Of a stretch of 64,000 bases of DNA, positions 36,053-47,813 are shown piece after piece. Each line of letters begins with the position of its first letter. Within the stretch, counting starts at the first letter, position 1. The notes below the pieces were generated by a model that worked only from the letters and a program-made list of their open reading frames with translations, was not told where the DNA came from and did not search any database. A program made the translations under genes and the position numbers. Source of the stretch: Numida meleagris (lineage: Eukaryota; Chordata; Aves; Galliformes; Numididae); contig NC_034415.1 in assembly GCF_002078875.1 (NCBI RefSeq), forward strand, positions 26,877,083 to 26,941,082, given 5' to 3'.

Positions 36053-37562
36053 GTTATTTATACTCCTCTTTGTTGAGTGGGATGAGTAAAAAGCACCGAA
36101 CGCTGAGCAAAAATTTGATTAGGATTTGCCCAAATGCTGTCAAACTTCCTTCATCAAAAGTGGTCTTGCAAATTAAAACTCCAACCTGCCCTTTACGTCA
36201 CTGCTTGAAAAGGGGATGGTGGAGAGTTTGTGGAGATTCATTTTTCCTCTAGTTTATATATAACTTGCTAAGCTTTTTATTTTTCAAATGAGCTTACTAT
36301 GTCCAATTTAAGTCAAAATTTAATGATCCCTGTAGTAATTCATTTAAGGATACGGCTCTAATAAACGCTGTGGCATAAGTCAGGGAATAACTGTCCTTGT
36401 CCGCAGTGCAACAATTAATCACCTTTATTAAAATTAGGACTGGCAGAGGAGATTTGCATAAAGTAAGAAGAGTTGGAGCCTTCTCGGAGTTGCTCAGCAC
36501 CACTCAGACCGAACTTTTGGTCTTTCTTCCCCACTTCTCAGGTCCTCTTTGTGTACCTTGGGAGTATCCACACCCGAGTGGTTGGTGTGGCTCATGCATG
36601 ATGATCTAAAAAGAGTTAAAAAGGACCAGTCTCCTTAGCACGGAGCAGGAACTTGCAACACGCTTTTAGAAGGAAGGGGATGTGGGAAACTTCCTAATTG
36701 GGGGTATCTCTGTGCTTTGGCGTAAGGAATTTTCTGGGAGAGGTATTAATTGGAGGAACCACCTGGAGTTATTTTATGTTATTTTGTGTTATTTTATGCC
36801 TACTTTTTCCCCAGTGCAGACCCACAGCTGCTGCTCAGTGCGGCTTTGCCCCGTCTACAGGTCGGGGACAGCAAGAGGTGCTGGGGCCGCCCTGGTGCAA
36901 TGACCCTGCATGTAGCGCTGGCTGGCCAGCAGGGACCAATTAGATCTCTGGATCCAATTAGCAGCAGCTGTGATTTGTGTGCAGCCCTCTGTACATATGG
37001 CTGGGCTGAACTTTCCCTCAGTTTCAAATGTCCCCGTGTAATGCAGGCAAAATGGGAGGAAGGGCAATTTGTCTCTTCTTTTTGAGAGTCTTTATGATGA
37101 TGGACGATGAACCTTTTACATCATTCACCAACTTGCAAACAAATTAACTACTTTCATCACCTTCCCCTGATAGCCGAGCTGGCAAGCACCGGCCCAATGC
37201 GCTGTAATGGGTGCAGAGAGGGGGGGATGTGGGTATTTCATTGGATATTATCAACCAAGTTTTCTGAAATTAAAATATAAGTGAAGTCAGATGCTGAGGC
37301 TTAAGCGTCCATGCATTAACCAAGATGGTTTCAGGCTCATGTCACCATTTGGGCTCTGGCCATTTGATTGAGGGCTGGGAATTGTTACTCATTCTAATGG
37401 ATAATGGGCATCCAAATCTCACAGACTGAAAAATCTCACCCCTAATTTCTCTGTGCTCCTCAGAAGCGGTGCTTGTGAGGCCAACTCTTGTAGAGAGCTC
37501 CAGGAAGTTCAATCTAGCATTACTGGTGCTACCCACACTTGGTTTCCTTGAAGAGCTCAGAG
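36053..37562. other. Intergenic with a possible conserved noncoding block
   Basis: No exon was recognised. The block at 36280-36475 is A/T-rich with TTTAATGA, CAATTAATCAC and a TTTGCAT octamer half-site. A three-copy 10-bp tandem (GTTATTTTAT type) lies at 36768-36797. Confidence 0.35.
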
Positions 37563-37717
37563 CATAGAATCATGGGATCGTAGAATGGTTGGGTTGGAGG
37601 GGACCTTAAAGATCATCAAGTTTCAACCCCAGCCACGGGCAGGGTTGCTCCCCATCCAGTGAGGCTGCCCAGGGTCCCATTCAAACTGGCCTTGGGCATC
37701 TCCAGGAATGGGGCATG
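37563..37717 (-). mobile_element. CR1 LINE 3' fragment
   Basis: CATAGAATCATGGGATCG, GGTTGGAGGGGACCTTAAAG and GATCATCAAG are followed by the CR1 internal wording GGGCAGGGTTGCTCCCC and AGGCTGCCCAGGG, reversed relative to the element. Confidence 0.88.
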
Positions 37718-38350
37718 GGGTTGGATGGCAGGCAGAAGAGTAGAGCAGGATCCTTCCTCCCCATCAATGATACCAGCCCAAAAATAGAGGATAACAGAGC
37801 AGGGCTCCAGCGCCAGTGCGAATGGGGAAGATGCAAATGCTTTACAAGGTGCATTAAAAAAAGAAGTTGTCTGTCTGGAAAGTGTTAAAAAGTAATATGT
37901 TGGAGGAAAGGCCCCTGTATGCACACACATCCTCAAAAAAATTGCTCAGGGTAGAGAGTCTAGAAATGAGACGTGGAAATATTTTATTGCATAGTAAATA
38001 ATTCAGTGTCTCTGCTGGAGACGAATTGGAAGTGAGGGTGAGTACACAAATTAGGAGAGCAGGAGAGGGGCTGGCACTGGCATGGCATTGCTCTAGGTTC
38101 AGCCTCTGGAAAAAGGAGAATTTCTCCCCGTTGGGCTGAGAAGGACCCGGAGGAGACGGGACCCATCTGTCTTCCTGCTGCTGGAGGGACAGCTCAGTGC
38201 GGGCAGTGCTGTCTATAGGCAGGAAGAACCGCATGATGCTCGCTGCGGAAGTGGAAAATTCAGCACAATTAAACTCAGTCCCTGGAAGAAGATCAACATG
38301 TTTGCAAACCCAGCCCAACTGCTGAAGTTACAGTAGCTGATCCACAGAGA

Positions 38351-38485
38351 GGAAGAATGGTTTTGTGGTTAAGGCACTTAAATGTGATCTGAAAAATCTG
38401 GGTTTAATTCCATCAGCCACAGCCTCCCACGCGCTCTTGGACAAATTGCCTGATGTCTTTCTGCCCAGCTTGCTGTAGAAAAGGA
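38351..38485 (+). mobile_element. MIR-like tRNA-derived SINE, ancient
   Basis: The plus strand follows the MIR/amniote SINE layout: TTTTGTGGTTAAGGCAC (box A side), CTGGGTTTAATTCC (box B), then CTCTTGGACAAATTGCCTGA, TCTTTCTGCCCAG and CTGTAGAAAAGG. These correspond to the conserved core and 3' portion of MIR-type elements. The divergence is high, as expected for an old copy. This is recognition by eye. Confidence 0.6.
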
Positions 38486-41400
38486 GGGAGATCTCTCATC
38501 CTTTTAAAACACATAATCCTGCCCCCAAAGAGTTTCCCGTTGCAGCTCCATTTTCACATCGCACACTGAAGCAACAAGTTCCAGGAGCACAGCACCTTGA
38601 TAACGACAGCAGCATTTTATTCTCCTTTGTGGAAGGAGCTGGATTCCCTGCATAAAAGGAACACGTATTACATTCGCAATCCGCTCTTCTTCCCAGGTCG
38701 GGATTTGAAACCAATTCCTGCATTAGAAAAACAAATCACAGCGCAAAACTGGCTTAATTAGCTCAGCAGACCGCCAGCGTGAGCACAGAATGCCCCACGC
38801 GAAGGTCCTCTCCAGCCAAGAGCTGTCCTTTGGGAACTTGGCACTCCTTCCAGGCTGCGTGTCAAGGAGACCGAGTAACTTTACATCAACACAACATGGA
38901 TTTTCCTTCTACCAAACTACTATGCAATCTGTAATTTTTAACCTCACAAGTTTGAGATTGTACCTTAACATTTGCAGGAAGCAGATGGCTTCTGCATACT
39001 GCCAACCTGTTGTTACAAAAGCATCTTCCAAGAATTGTTTTCTACCCACAGTCGCTAACCATAATTAACCTTTCATATGATTTAATAAACAGGAAAAAAT
39101 ATTTGCCATCTCGTATTAATAAAGAGAGCTCTTCAGGACATTTTTTTCCCCCTCCTAGAACAGGGAGCTGTGGTAATTTTGTTGTGCTCTCATTCTGTCG
39201 GCTTTTAAACTCTTTAGGGATGCAGCTCACCTATGCAGATTAAAGCTGTGGAGGACAGCAGAGCAGTGGATGCACAAAGTGCCTTCAGGCACAATGCAAA
39301 ATGACCTCTTCTTGAGGGGAAAAACAAACAGGGAGGAGGGAGAAGAGCGACTGCTGAGCCTGGGTAGAGAGTGAGCCCCAGCATTACCCAGGCAGCCAGC
39401 TGCATCCTCCACCTTCCCCACTCGTGTAATTTTTACGCCTCGTGTAGCTCTGAGTGGTGATAACGGTCCTGTAGTGCTTTGACCTCTTCAGTATTTGGGA
39501 ACTTTTCTAACCATTCATTTTTGGATGGGGGGGCTCTTCTTTGGGCACCCGGCAGTGACAGACACCTCCCAAGTCCCTTGGAGAGAGCTAAGCGCGGATT
39601 CGTAATATTGCGATGATTTCACTAATGAATGAAAATGAAGATGTTGGCTAAGACTTTTTTTCCATATTATGTGGGAAATTAAATGACAGAAGTAAGTGAA
39701 GAGCTGGCATGGGGGACCCAAGTACGTCCCTCAGATCCTGATGGGTCGCTGCTTTGGCTTAGGACATCAAAGGCTTTCTGAAGAGCTCAAACTATAAAGG
39801 AAATATTCTCTTGGCTTAACCAATTTCCATAATGGGGATTAGGGAACACTGCTAGGACAGGAGAACTTCCTTTTTAATTAGTGTTTCTTGTAACTATTGA
39901 ATGGTCACCATCACTTAGTATGATAATGCACCCTTGATATTACAAACACAATTACAATAACTGCTTGGCTATTAAAAAACTATCACAGACACTTGAGGAC
40001 TGTTGTGTTTGAGCTGCAGCTCAGAACCAGCTCCAGGAGATGATCTGGAATTTCCTGCCATGCCCTGGTCCTCCAGGTACAGAGGAGCTCACAGGATGCT
40101 GTTCCATCCCTGTTTGCTTATAGATATGCTGCCAAGATCAAAACGAATCAACTTGAATAAGGTGGATGCACATAAAATTAAAGCATGTCTAAGGAGACCG
40201 ACTCAGGAGATGGAAACCAGGAATGGAAAACTGCATAATTAGAACAGAAAAAAAATAAATAAATTGTTTTCTGAAGCTCAGAATTAAATAAGCAAAAACA
40301 AAGACCTTAAAGACGCTAGATTTTCCAAAAGACAAAATATATGATCTGCACTGGGAAACTACCAAGTAGTTATGTTTTCTCTGCTTCCTTTTACTAGCTC
40401 AGACTTTGACTGATACATTTGCTTGCCTGGAATACAGCAAAGAGAAACCATCATGTTCAAAATGCTCCTTCAGTATTTTCAGTAATTCATTCTTCAGTTC
40501 TGTCAGACTGGGACTGCACAGTGTATGAGCTTCCTTTTGGGGCAGTTTTTCCCTAGAGCTGGGTTAGAGATTTTTCAGTGTTCTTCTCTAGATTAGTATA
40601 GGTTTATTTTTAATTCCCATTATAAACAGTTATTTTCTTCCAGATGTTGTGATCTCCAAACTTATACTTGATAAAAGGTGAAAAAAATGCAAATATGATT
40701 ACTTTAATATAAATGGTTTAGTGGTTTAATAGAAATGGTTTCTCTTGCTGCTGTTTCTTGTTCTTTCTTTAGCTTTTCTGTTTACTAGGTCCCAATTTCC
40801 CTGCAGGATTGTCCAAACCACCACTCTGAGCACTGCTTGGATGCACTGGATCCAGCTCAAATCCCCAGGCAAACATTTTGCTGCCACAAAGCCCCTGGGA
40901 ATCTGCACCTTGCACCTTCTATCACTGCCCTGGTGGACAACCTGAGCTGGGGGATGGGGCTCTGCCTCTTGCCCAAGTTTGGAGGCATTTGGCAGAGATT
41001 TGCCGCATGGTCCCTCAAACTCCAGCTGCCATCAGTGACCATTGCTCCCAGCCCTTCCCAGCTCTGCCCCAGCCTCTCCAAGTCAGGACGAAGAATTGCT
41101 GTCTTCCACTATTTTATCCTGAATCTCCTCATCTTTGAATATATTTTTAAATCCCCTTGCTTTGAGGTATTTTGAGGGTGCAGGAAACTATACTTTTATT
41201 ACAAGGAAAATTAAGCGATGGACAAAAGGCTGAAAAAGAAGCACAAGAAACCGTAACGTTCATAGAAAGAATGGAACATTTTTAAAAACCTGCTGCTCCA
41301 AGGGTCATCTCATGATTTACATGGGGTGACTCACGATTCTCAAGTACAGTTGCCGGGCAGACCTCACAGATCACCGCCTGTACGTGAATACTAATTTCCA

Positions 41401-41540
41401 AAAGCATTCAGCTCCTCATCAGATGCTGAGGAGCACGGGGCGTTTTCATTTTTTCCCCCTGCACATTAGCCAAATTAAATCAAAATAAATATCAATGAAA
41501 ACACTGCACGGGACATAAACCCATCCATTTGCAGCCCGGC

Positions 41541-42000
41541 CATATGCCGGCTCTACGAGGCGCCGGGTTCCACTCCTCTCCGGCTCTCTGCTGCCAGCCC
41601 CAGCGGGCACTGTGCCCCGATGTGCTGGGCTGTGGGAGCTCACCACAGGGCCTGCCTGTGTTCTCCTCTCCCCAAGCATCTTCCCGAGGCTTATTCCTGC
41701 CTGCAGGCAGATTACTGCTGCCCAGCTCCAGCCTTGGCACCGGCACCGCCGCTGTAGGATCAGCCCCGCGGCAAAGTACGGTTGCTAAGACGTGTTTCGT
41801 TCTTTGATTATCGTTGGACAAAGAGAAAGGTTTTTGTGCCCGGGGAGTTGTTTCTCGGGGAGGCCAAATGTTGGGTCGCTCGCTGTGCATCTGCATCGCC
41901 GCCACCGCGCGTGCAACCTCCCCGCAGAGCCATGCACGGAACTCCGGGTGAATAAACCACGGCACAGACCTCGGATGGAAGAAAAAGCAACCGGTCTGTG
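41541..42000. promoter_or_regulatory. Isolated CpG island
   Basis: By hand count about 30 CpGs occur in 460 bp with GC near 57%, giving an observed/expected ratio of roughly 0.8-0.9 within a CpG-poor neighbourhood. No TATA box, known exon or splice donor ties it to a gene. A 205-codon minus-strand open frame (41492-42109) spans it but shows no recognisable domain. Confidence 0.55.
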
Positions 42001-43368
42001 TCAGCTCAGGAGCAGGAATAGTGATTTCTGCTCTCAGAACCAGTCCGGTTTGGGGTAATGTGATTAGAGATTCAACGTTTTCCCTCTCATTATTATTTAG
42101 CTCCCTCATTTGAATGCTCAGGTTGGAGGGATCGCTTGGAAATTACACACGCAGCCAAATTTCTTCCTTCCCCTTTGACAGGGCAGCGCTGATGGTTATT
42201 GTTCTTTTCTAGCGGCATTATGCTGTCCTTGATTTTTGTTTCAAGCAGTCTAATGGCATGATGTCAAATCCTGCTAATTGGTTTAGGATTAAAATGCAGG
42301 GCCACATCACTCTCTTGATTAACCAGCAGCAAAACTGCTTTTGTCTAACGATCGTTTCGGAGGAGAAAGAAAATAAAGCACAGAAAGGAAGCTTCGGGCT
42401 TTTGTCAGTAAAATGCATAGGAAACAGCTTTTTTTGGGGGGGGGAGGAAATTGCCACAGTACAGCCCACTAAGTTTTGACTTGTAGCAGCTGAAAAGCAG
42501 CACTGCAGGGAAAGATTGCTTCCTAGGGAGCAACGACTGCGCTTTCACCCAGCATCAGTATCCCGTGCATTGCTCCAGAGCTCTGCATCCACGGCTGCAG
42601 CTTGCAAGAGTTAATGAAGATGACTGAAAAAAGAAGTGGGGACAACTCAGTCCCAGTTGTGTCCCTCCTGACACGGAAACGGCTCCAGCCCAAGTGTTTG
42701 CTGGCATAAATCACAGCGGCAGAGAGGGCAGACCTGCTGGAACCCAGCCCAGGGTCAGGGCAGGGGGATTTCACCCCTTGGGGAGCGGGGATGGAGGATC
42801 ATTGCAAGGGGAAGGGGGCTTCAAGTTGAAACACCAACAGCAGTATCAACCTACTGCTTCATGAACCATTGCCAAAAATATAACCACACCAAGAACCTCC
42901 CCAGACTACCCCCAAAATTGTCCCTGGCCAGCTGTCAGGGCTCATTTCCAGGGAACTGGGTGCAGGATTGGCCACCCACAGCCCTGAAAGTCCCCAAAGG
43001 ACCGAGGTCTCCCTGCATGCTCCTGAGCAGCCCCGCTCCACCGGGAGGTGCAGAGGACTTCATGGGGCAGGCAGCAATGCCTTTGGCAAGCCTTTGATCC
43101 TGGCTCCATGAAAGGCAGGGAGCGAGGTTTGAGAAAGGAAAAAAGACAAGAAAGAAATAAAAGGGCCCTTCCCATCTACCTGCTTGCATTCAATGGGAAG
43201 CTTTATAAGAGTTATAATAGGGGTTTGTGTGTTCCTGCTGGGATTTGTTCTGCTCAGCTCCTCCGAGATGCTCAGATTGGGCAGCACGGTGACCGGCCCT
43301 CCCTGCTTCAAAGAGAAATCAAGTCTGCTATTTTTTAACTTATTTTTTTCTGCTACAGAAAGAGCTTG

Positions 43369-43392
43369 CCCCCGCCACCCCGCCCCCACCCC
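43369..43392 (-). other. G-quadruplex-forming motif
   Basis: The minus strand reads GGGG-T-GGGGG-C-GGGG-TGGC-GGGGG: four G runs of at least four with loops of 1-4 bases, a strong quadruplex consensus. Confidence 0.7.
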
Positions 43393-46300
43393 AACATTGC
43401 TCTGGCACAAAAGTGACGGCGTCCAGCACTGCTGAAAACAACAGCGAGTTTTCTCTGGGCTTTCACAACAGCATGGTTAATCCCGGTGCTCCCCAGCACG
43501 GCGTCACATCAGCCAAACCCAAATGTCCCCGCAGCACCCACACCGAGAGCACGGGCTGCAGCCCGGAGGTAAAGCATCACCAACTCCAGAGGCCATTGTT
43601 GCTCACCTGGTCTGTGCCCTGTTGGTTGCTAAAAGCCCAAAGGCACAAAGCAGATGATATTGTATGTGCTTCCAGCTTCAGCACAGAAGAGATGACATTT
43701 AACAACAGTGAATGCTCAAGAAGGGGCCCCGTGTCAGCACCAAACAGGTACAAAAAAGCCGGAGAAGTTCTTGGCTGTTGTGCAAGGCTTTCTGCTTTGC
43801 AAACTACGACAGAAAGAGTGGAAATATGTTTTGTCTGCTTTTCCCTGACTCCGGGACTCCGAAGCAGGAAGATGAGAACATCCTGCACACATGTTAATTA
43901 GTCATTCCTGAAAACCAAATGTCACAGCGCTCATATTTAATTCCAAGAACAGACTGATGAATATGTACGTATAGTTATATTTCATTTACATACTCTGGGA
44001 TTTGTTAGGAGACGCCTAATAAAACCATCTAAAATGAATTAGATCCTATCCTACCAACATTTATTTTGAATACACGTATATCAGAGTAGCATTCCCAACA
44101 CTGTAATAGGAGTTTTTTTGCAGGAGCGAAACACATATATTACATTTCATATACGCAGATAGTGAGCTCGAGCTTCTAAATGGATTTATATTGACGCAGC
44201 AAACGCACACAGACGGGGCACTCTCCTGTCTTCAGTTTCTGCGTTTGATCCCATTTATTTAAACCTGATTTCTTTCCCCATCGCCAGAGCAGGCAGCATC
44301 CAGGTAGCCTCAATCCAAGAGCCCTTCCAGCCTGAGGGGCCTCACAGGGATTTTTCCCCTTGCAAAGAACTATCTGGTTTGCAGGTGAGGAAAAACACCG
44401 TGTTTGGGTGTTTCCTTCTTTCCTGCCCGGTGCCATGCACCCCGGGGACAGGAGTGGGAGGGCTGCACGTCACCCATCCCACGGGGCTGGAATTCAGCTC
44501 ACGCTGCTCAGAGGGTCTGGAACAAATCTGGCTCACCCGCCCCGCGCTGTCTGGCTGTAGGGCTGAGCGGTGGAAAGCAGTAAAATCTCATTTCAGTCTA
44601 TAAAAACCTGCAGAGATATTCGGAATGTGCAGAGGGAGCAGATCTCCCGAGTAAAGCAGGGCGATGATTAAAATAGTCACTTTTCGGAGCGTAACTGCAG
44701 TTTGAATACTGCGGCCTTTGTTTGCGGCCGGTTACAGAGTGGCTATGGTTTATATTCCGGTGACAGTCACACAGCTCCAGGGGTTGTGCTCGGAGCTGGC
44801 GGCAACAACATGTGGTTTCAATCTCAAAGTCTTCGAGTGAGAGGATCGGCGTTCCTCCAGCAAAGATATTGCCAGTGTCTCTGTGAGTCATAATTCTAAA
44901 TCATCAGGAACCTGAGCACTCCTCATTAAATGATTAAAGGGAACGGTAATGAAAAAGCTAAAAGAAAGGATAAATACACAGCCATAGAAGCGGCAACATC
45001 TATTTTCAAAGTGGAAAAAAATATTGCTGCCCTGACAAAGGACAATAAACATATCAAACTAATTCACTTTTTTTTTTTTCAGAACAGAATGTAATCTTAA
45101 TAAAGCAACAAATTTTAGATGGCAGAGCATGATTGTAGCTCTTCTGGACTAGGAAAGGAGGTTTCCCATAAACAGGTTATTGCCACGGGTCCTGGTCCCA
45201 ATTAACTCTATATTTATGTCCCACTTTCTGAGAAGGAAGCGATCCCTGAGTCAGGATGCTTTTGGGAGAAGGTTTTAGCTGAGGTATCAACCCTATTTCC
45301 TTACTGTGAGCTTTGCACAGCTCTCTTAACTCAGCCTCCCAACCCCGAACCCACAAGGAGCACTAAACACTGGTGGGGATGCGCTGTGCCCCCATGGAAG
45401 GTGAGAAAATCTCCATAGATGAACACACACTACAGCTTTGCCAGCTGTTTCATTGACAACAAGCCACTGGTTGGGCTGGGTTTTCACCCAGTTAGATCAA
45501 CCACTCTTTTTTTTGGACCAGTTTTGACCAGTCCTGAAATGGGATCACGGTTCCCAATACATTGCTGTCAAAGAGCTGATACCTTGTGTTTACATGAGTT
45601 GCATTGGATGTGCTGTAGTTTCAGTCTCTTGGTGCCTGTTTGGGAGCAAAAATGTAGAAAACAAAATATAAAAAGATTTTTTAAAAAGATGGGTAGACGT
45701 ATTGGCTGAGGCATTACGTAGTGTATATACAAATATAAACACATGAGATGCTGCAGGAGAGAGAGCCCAACTCTATTGACACATTGGCAAGAATGCAGGG
45801 TTATATTTTAAGTGTGGAAAATAATGTGGTGAGTCATCTTCCACACACCGGCTTGCGATGCTCTTCTCTTTCTGCTCTGACCCAGGAGGGCACCACGCAC
45901 AGCCTGAAAATAGGCAGCCTTGGGCTCCTTCATAGGTGACGTAGAGAGAAGATGTTAAGGAGCACAGTGCCTGGGTAAGGGTAAGTGTCATTGTCTCTTC
46001 TTCCCAGCAATCTCCTGTCCCTACCCAGTCTTGGCTCTCTAGTGTAAACCATGGGGTTCTTTGTGATCTACCACCACACTATGTTCATGTTTAGGATATC
46101 AGTTACAATCAATTTCTTTTTTTTTATGTGCACATTGCAATTTGATGCAAAGATGCCCCCAAACCTGCCTGTTTTCCCATTCCAGTAGCCACAGCCATGC
46201 ACGGCACACCACGAGCGAAGGGCTTGGTCTGAGCCTCAGCTTGACGTCGGAGAACATTCCCTTTTTATTCTGCTTCCATATGCATGTGGATTGTGTAATA

Positions 46301-47644
46301 CAGCAGTTACACAACAGTAAGGACTTCAGCACTTTCAATCCGATGATTGTTTTTTAATAATTCCTCCTAGCAAGGAAAAGGAACTGAAAGCCCAATGCAG
46401 AAACATCCCCAGGGCTGTTTGGTTCTACTCTGTCCTCAGCACAACGGTGAGACAACCCCAGGCACTCTGCAGGCTGCACAGCCCCTGTAAGACGGATGTT
46501 TATGCAGCACCATGAGCACCTGTGGTGTGCTCAGCCATGCCTTCCCTTGGCTAATTTGTATGACAGAGAAGCTACGGGGAGGCAGTACCTTTGGAATGGT
46601 TGATTAGAGGAATATTGCTCATATAAGCAAAACATAACATTTTTAATCCCATCCTCATTTCATTTTTAAGAAGAATAAATGATCTCTGTAACTTGGCACA
46701 TGCATCATTTTGAAATGGAGCCATTACTCTGGACAGCTTTTTCACAACGGCTCACATAATACGGCATGAAAATCATGTACGGCTCCTGCATTTGTATCTC
46801 AGAAGGAAAATAAAAGGCAGTTAAACTATAATGCAAGAACTAAGCTATGAATGGATGTTGTGCTCAAGGAGTCTAATGCTTAAGAGGGGGAAATGACAAG
46901 ATTTTTTTTTTTGCCATTCTAGATATTTTACCCCTGCAGCAAGTTCAACTGTCACACGTTTTTAGAGAGGTCAGAACTAGTCTATCTGTCTTTTTAATGC
47001 AAGTTTGTGAAAGGAATCTCTCCTCGTGGAGTTTTACAGGAATTGACACGATAAACCTAAATGGCTCCTTTACAACTGTTAGGGTTTTCTGTAAACACAT
47101 GCTGTCCTGCCAGCCAACCAGCTTCCAACCCGGGTGCTGAGCACAGCAGATGGTCCTCCCTGCCGATACGCACGGCACTAATTCATATTTCAGTACACAG
47201 CATAAATGGAGCCACCGCATCTCACAAAGTTTTTAAACTCCCAGTAACTGGCGATTTTGGGGTTTGGAAGTCGGTGGCACGGGAAGGTGCCAAAGAGAAG
47301 GTGACCAGCTGTAATGTGAATTGATGTCTTGGAGCCGGTTGTGGTACCGCGGCGTGTTGTAAACATGAGTCCTGCAATGCGGAGTCTCATGCCAGATGGG
47401 AACCACGGCACGACAGTGCTGAATTAATACAGGGATAAATACAAACAGAGGAACCAGCACCAACCACAAGTCCTGAAAGGTGGATAGTGTGGGAAAGGTA
47501 AGAGGTGATGGTAAAACAAAGCTGAAAAAGGGACTTGCAGCAGTCGTGGTGGTAGTGGCACGTTGCCATCAGCACGGCCATGTCAGATGCTAAGGGTTTT
47601 CGCTGTGAAAGCAGATTTTCAGGATGCATGCAGGTCTTCGGGAT

Positions 47645-47813
47645 GCATCCCAGGGAGATGGTGGAGTCACCGTCCCTGGAGGTTTGCAGGAAAAGGGTAG
47701 ATGTCGCACCGAGTGACATGGCCTGATGGGCATGGTGGGGATGGGCTGGGGTTGGACATGGTGATCTTAGAGATCTTTTCCAGTCTTTATGACTCGATGA
47801 CCTTTGGTTCTAT
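47645..47813 (+). mobile_element. CR1 LINE 3' fragment
   Basis: GGGAGATGGTGGAGTCACCG, CCCTGGAGGTTTGCAGG and GGTAGATGTCGCACC match the C-terminal CR1 ORF2 (VESPSLEV) region, followed by GGTTGGACATGGTGATCTTAG and AGATCTTTTCCAG of the 3' end. Confidence 0.88.

Larger units (their letters stand above)
38486..47644. other. Intergenic with CpG island and candidate conserved blocks
   Basis: About 9 kb without a supported exon. It holds a CpG island (41541-42000), a G-quadruplex-forming motif on the minus strand (43369-43392), a G run (42436-42444) and three A/T-rich blocks that look like conserved noncoding DNA (42055-42390, 43900-44180, 44600-44960). Confidence 0.35.

Noticed and set aside
41492..42109. 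A 205-codon minus-strand open frame across the CpG island
   Set aside because: G/C-rich DNA has few stops; the product has no recognisable domain, low-complexity composition and no supporting promoter or splice sites. Kept only as a note under the CpG island.
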